The translations under genes were made by a program, and so were the position numbers. DNA of 20,862 bases from Acrasis kona (taxonomy: Eukaryota > Heterolobosea > Eutetramitea > Acrasida > Acrasidae): the NCBI GenBank assembly GCA_026419775.2, contig JAOPGA020000276.1, positions 1 to 20,862 of the forward strand, read 5' to 3'. Positions 19,035 through 20,862 of the stretch are shown here, piece after piece (position 1 is the stretch's first letter; every line of letters starts with the position of its first letter). The notes below the pieces were generated by a model. It was given only the letters and a program-made list of their open reading frames with translations, did not search any database and was not told where the DNA came from.

Positions 19035-20862
19035 GAAGTAGAAGTGTGTCAAAAATATCTTCATCATCCGATTCTGATGCCTCATCACTATCTGACCAGT
19101 CCTCCTCAATGGCATCACCATCCGAGTCTTGGTCATACTCCATTTCACCGTACAATTCTTCCTGCCTTGTGGACCTTGTTGATGGAGCGGTGTTTTCCTC
19201 ACCTAAAAGACCCTCATTATCGGTTTGAATATATTCTGGATCCTCCATATCATCAATATCATAAATTTCAAGTACGGATGCCATCAATTGTGTTTGTCTG
19301 AAGCGCTTACGTTCATCAATTTTATTTTGAATGTTTTTTAAACAGCGCTTATCAATCTTCTTGTTGTTCTTTCTCAGTGTTATCCTCTCGATTAATACAT
19401 CCAACGTTTGAATTGTCTTGGTTGTTGGGTTTTTCTTTTTACGGCTCCAAGTTAATGTATATGGGTTGTCATCTTCTGAAATAGCCATTGCGGAAGGTTT
19501 CACCTCAATTGTTGGGCCGTTAATTTTTATTACTTGACAAACTTCAAAAAATGGTGGTGATGGCAGCCATGATATACAAAAATCTCCTTCTTGTAAGCCA
19601 CTACCACTCAAATGGTTAGTGCGAGGTACGACTTCTACCGTTGGCCTTTCAACGTTTTCATCTTCATCTTGGTTGGCTACAACAATATTTTCGTAAAGGT
19701 GAGGGAGATTCCAGATATTAGGGTTTAATGGATTGGAGTCCATGAATGCCATACCACGCAAATCAATTATTTTATTAATCCACTCCAAGTCCTCCTCTGA
19801 CATTCTATTACCAATTTTTGGGACCCAATGTCTTTGAAGAGCTTCTATAAACCTTGCGTCAATCAATTCAGGATCTACAAGTTCAGGCACTCCAGTTGGC
19901 ATTTCTTTAAAAATATGGTAGCCCAAATTGGGTTTGAGTGGATCAGGACCATGCCATTCTCTGTTTTTTGAACGGTACTCTTTCACCCACATTCCAACAC
20001 TATTGGTTTCATCTATCGCAAATCTGAATGAATGCATTTTAAAATGACCCTTCAACCAAAAGATTTTAGGATCCAACCACTTCTTAAAGTCCAGCACCTT
20101 GTTCATAAGGGTGACGGATGGTCTTGTTTCTGGTGCAGTATACATTGTATCAATTTTATTAATAAAGTCAGGAAGAGAGTATACAGAGTTTTTTCGGCAC
20201 CAGATCTCCCATGTACTGAACATCTGATCAATATCTTCATGGGTGTGTCCTGCACACATCGTAGAAAATTCAACCTCCTTAAACCATCCGTGGTATACTA
20301 AATAACCAAGAAAACCAAACATAGGTACACATTTATTTGTTGTGGCATTGTCACCTTGTACATGTAATGATGGTGGCAACTTCTTCCTTTCACCAATTTC
20401 TAATATGTGGTAGAATAAAGCTGTCATGACTATATTGGGATCATTTTTGAACATTGGGAGCATTGTTCGTAGTTGACGAATTTGTTCACCATGATTTATT
20501 ATCCCCTCCATTGACACAGGTAGTGGCAATACTCTACTCACGGACTTGGGTGCCTTAAAGATTGTTGGAATGGTAAGACACTTTGGTGCATCTATAATTA
20601 ACGACATGTATTCAGATGGACATTGTCTAGATTTTAATCTGTCAACATGATAGAAGCCCCTCTCTGCTTTATGAAGCTTAGTGTGCCTGACCATTTTATG
20701 CTTGACAAGGTCCCTATCATACCTTGTTTTTGCAGTGTTTCTTTCATTCAAGAGTTTATAACATTCGTCGCACGAACCTAAGCGAGAATCTTTTGGCCGA
20801 CGAACGTTTGGAAAATGTTTAACAATCATCGCACAAAATGCAGGATATTCATATACATCTTT
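19030..20862 (-). CDS. DUF7869-like, probably transposon-derived protein (partial, 5' end beyond window)
   Basis: The frame is open from the right edge of the window to TAA at 19030 (over 600 residues); in-frame codons continue upstream of the ATG at 20829, so the true start lies outside. From that ATG, a CDEC motif with following basic/His residues (about 19-60) may be part of a zinc-binding segment. A core with LIIDAPK (about 79), HVQGDNATTNK (about 157-167) and AGHTHEDIDQMFSTW (about 192-206) matches the DUF7869 pattern, where spaced acidic residues suggest an RNase H-like DDE fold; that catalytic reading is inference. DUF7869 proteins are usually multi-copy and linked to mobile elements. 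A later segment (GDFCISWLPSPPFFEVCQVI) could be a small SH3-like barrel, and the last 80 residues are strongly acidic. The frame is intact without introns, so it is recent or maintained. No terminal repeats are visible inside the window. Confidence 0.65.
   Translation of the reverse strand, partial: KDVYEYPAFCAMIVKHFPNVRRPKDSRLGSCDECYKLLNERNTAKTRYDRDLVKHKMVRHTKLHKAERGFYHVDRLKSRQCPSEYMSLIIDAPKCLTIPTIFKAPKSVSRVLPLPVSMEGIINHGEQIRQLRTMLPMFKNDPNIVMTALFYHILEIGERKKLPPSLHVQGDNATTNKCVPMFGFLGYLVYHGWFKEVEFSTMCAGHTHEDIDQMFSTWEIWCRKNSVYSLPDFINKIDTMYTAPETRPSVTLMNKVLDFKKWLDPKIFWLKGHFKMHSFRFAIDETNSVGMWVKEYRSKNREWHGPDPLKPNLGYHIFKEMPTGVPELVDPELIDARFIEALQRHWVPKIGNRMSEEDLEWINKIIDLRGMAFMDSNPLNPNIWNLPHLYENIVVANQDEDENVERPTVEVVPRTNHLSGSGLQEGDFCISWLPSPPFFEVCQVIKINGPTIEVKPSAMAISEDDNPYTLTWSRKKKNPTTKTIQTLDVLIERITLRKNNKKIDKRCLKNIQNKIDERKRFRQTQLMASVLEIYDIDDMEDPEYIQTDNEGLLGEENTAPSTRSTRQEELYGEMEYDQDSDGDAIEEDWSDSDEASESDDEDIFDTLLLQ

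Overview
This is a eukaryotic nuclear window, AT-rich, with dense genes on both strands. The genes are interrupted by very short GT-AG introns, mostly 35-43 nt with a few near 50 nt, usually with GTAAGT or GTATGT donors. Poly-proline formin, RGS, calponin-homology and hybrid histidine kinase genes together fit an amoeboid protist (Amoebozoa or Heterolobosea) or an early-diverging fungus. I cannot name the species. No rRNA, tRNA, CRISPR array or bacterial-type operon was seen.

Layout. 242-451 (+) may be a tiny charged disordered protein. Three minus-strand genes follow: an unknown 174-aa protein (542-1066), a multi-pass membrane protein rebuilt from three exons and resembling the TMEM8/myomaker (DUF3522) family (1088-1718, 5' end unresolved), and a 96-aa single-pass membrane protein (1853-2181). 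Almost touching the last, in divergent orientation, is a five-exon gene (2204-5932) for a C5-cytosine DNA methyltransferase. It carries a degenerate UvrD-like (SF1) helicase module and a BAH domain in front of the catalytic domain; this is the most unusual protein here. After a 428-bp gap come an intronless FCP/SCP-type phosphatase (6361-7365), a short formin with only FH1 and FH2 (8241-9971), and a gene joining a calponin-homology domain, coiled coil, proline-rich linker and RGS domain (about 10113-12423). Then comes an eight-exon hybrid histidine kinase of about 1930 aa (12890-18955): Ser/Thr kinase, predicted AAA ATPase, GAF, HisKA/HATPase and receiver. At the right edge, on the minus strand, is a partial gene for a DUF7869-like, probably transposon-derived protein (19030-20862).

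Function. The middle of the window is rich in signalling and cytoskeletal genes (phosphatase, formin, CH-RGS, kinase), but they are separate eukaryotic transcription units and adjacency alone does not prove joint action. The CH-RGS and histidine kinase genes each contain places where domain homology continues in the +1 frame past a stop codon. These may be assembly errors, unrecognised introns, real lesions or recoding, and the sequence alone cannot decide. Exon borders were worked out by hand from frame continuity, splice signals and family motifs, without transcript support.
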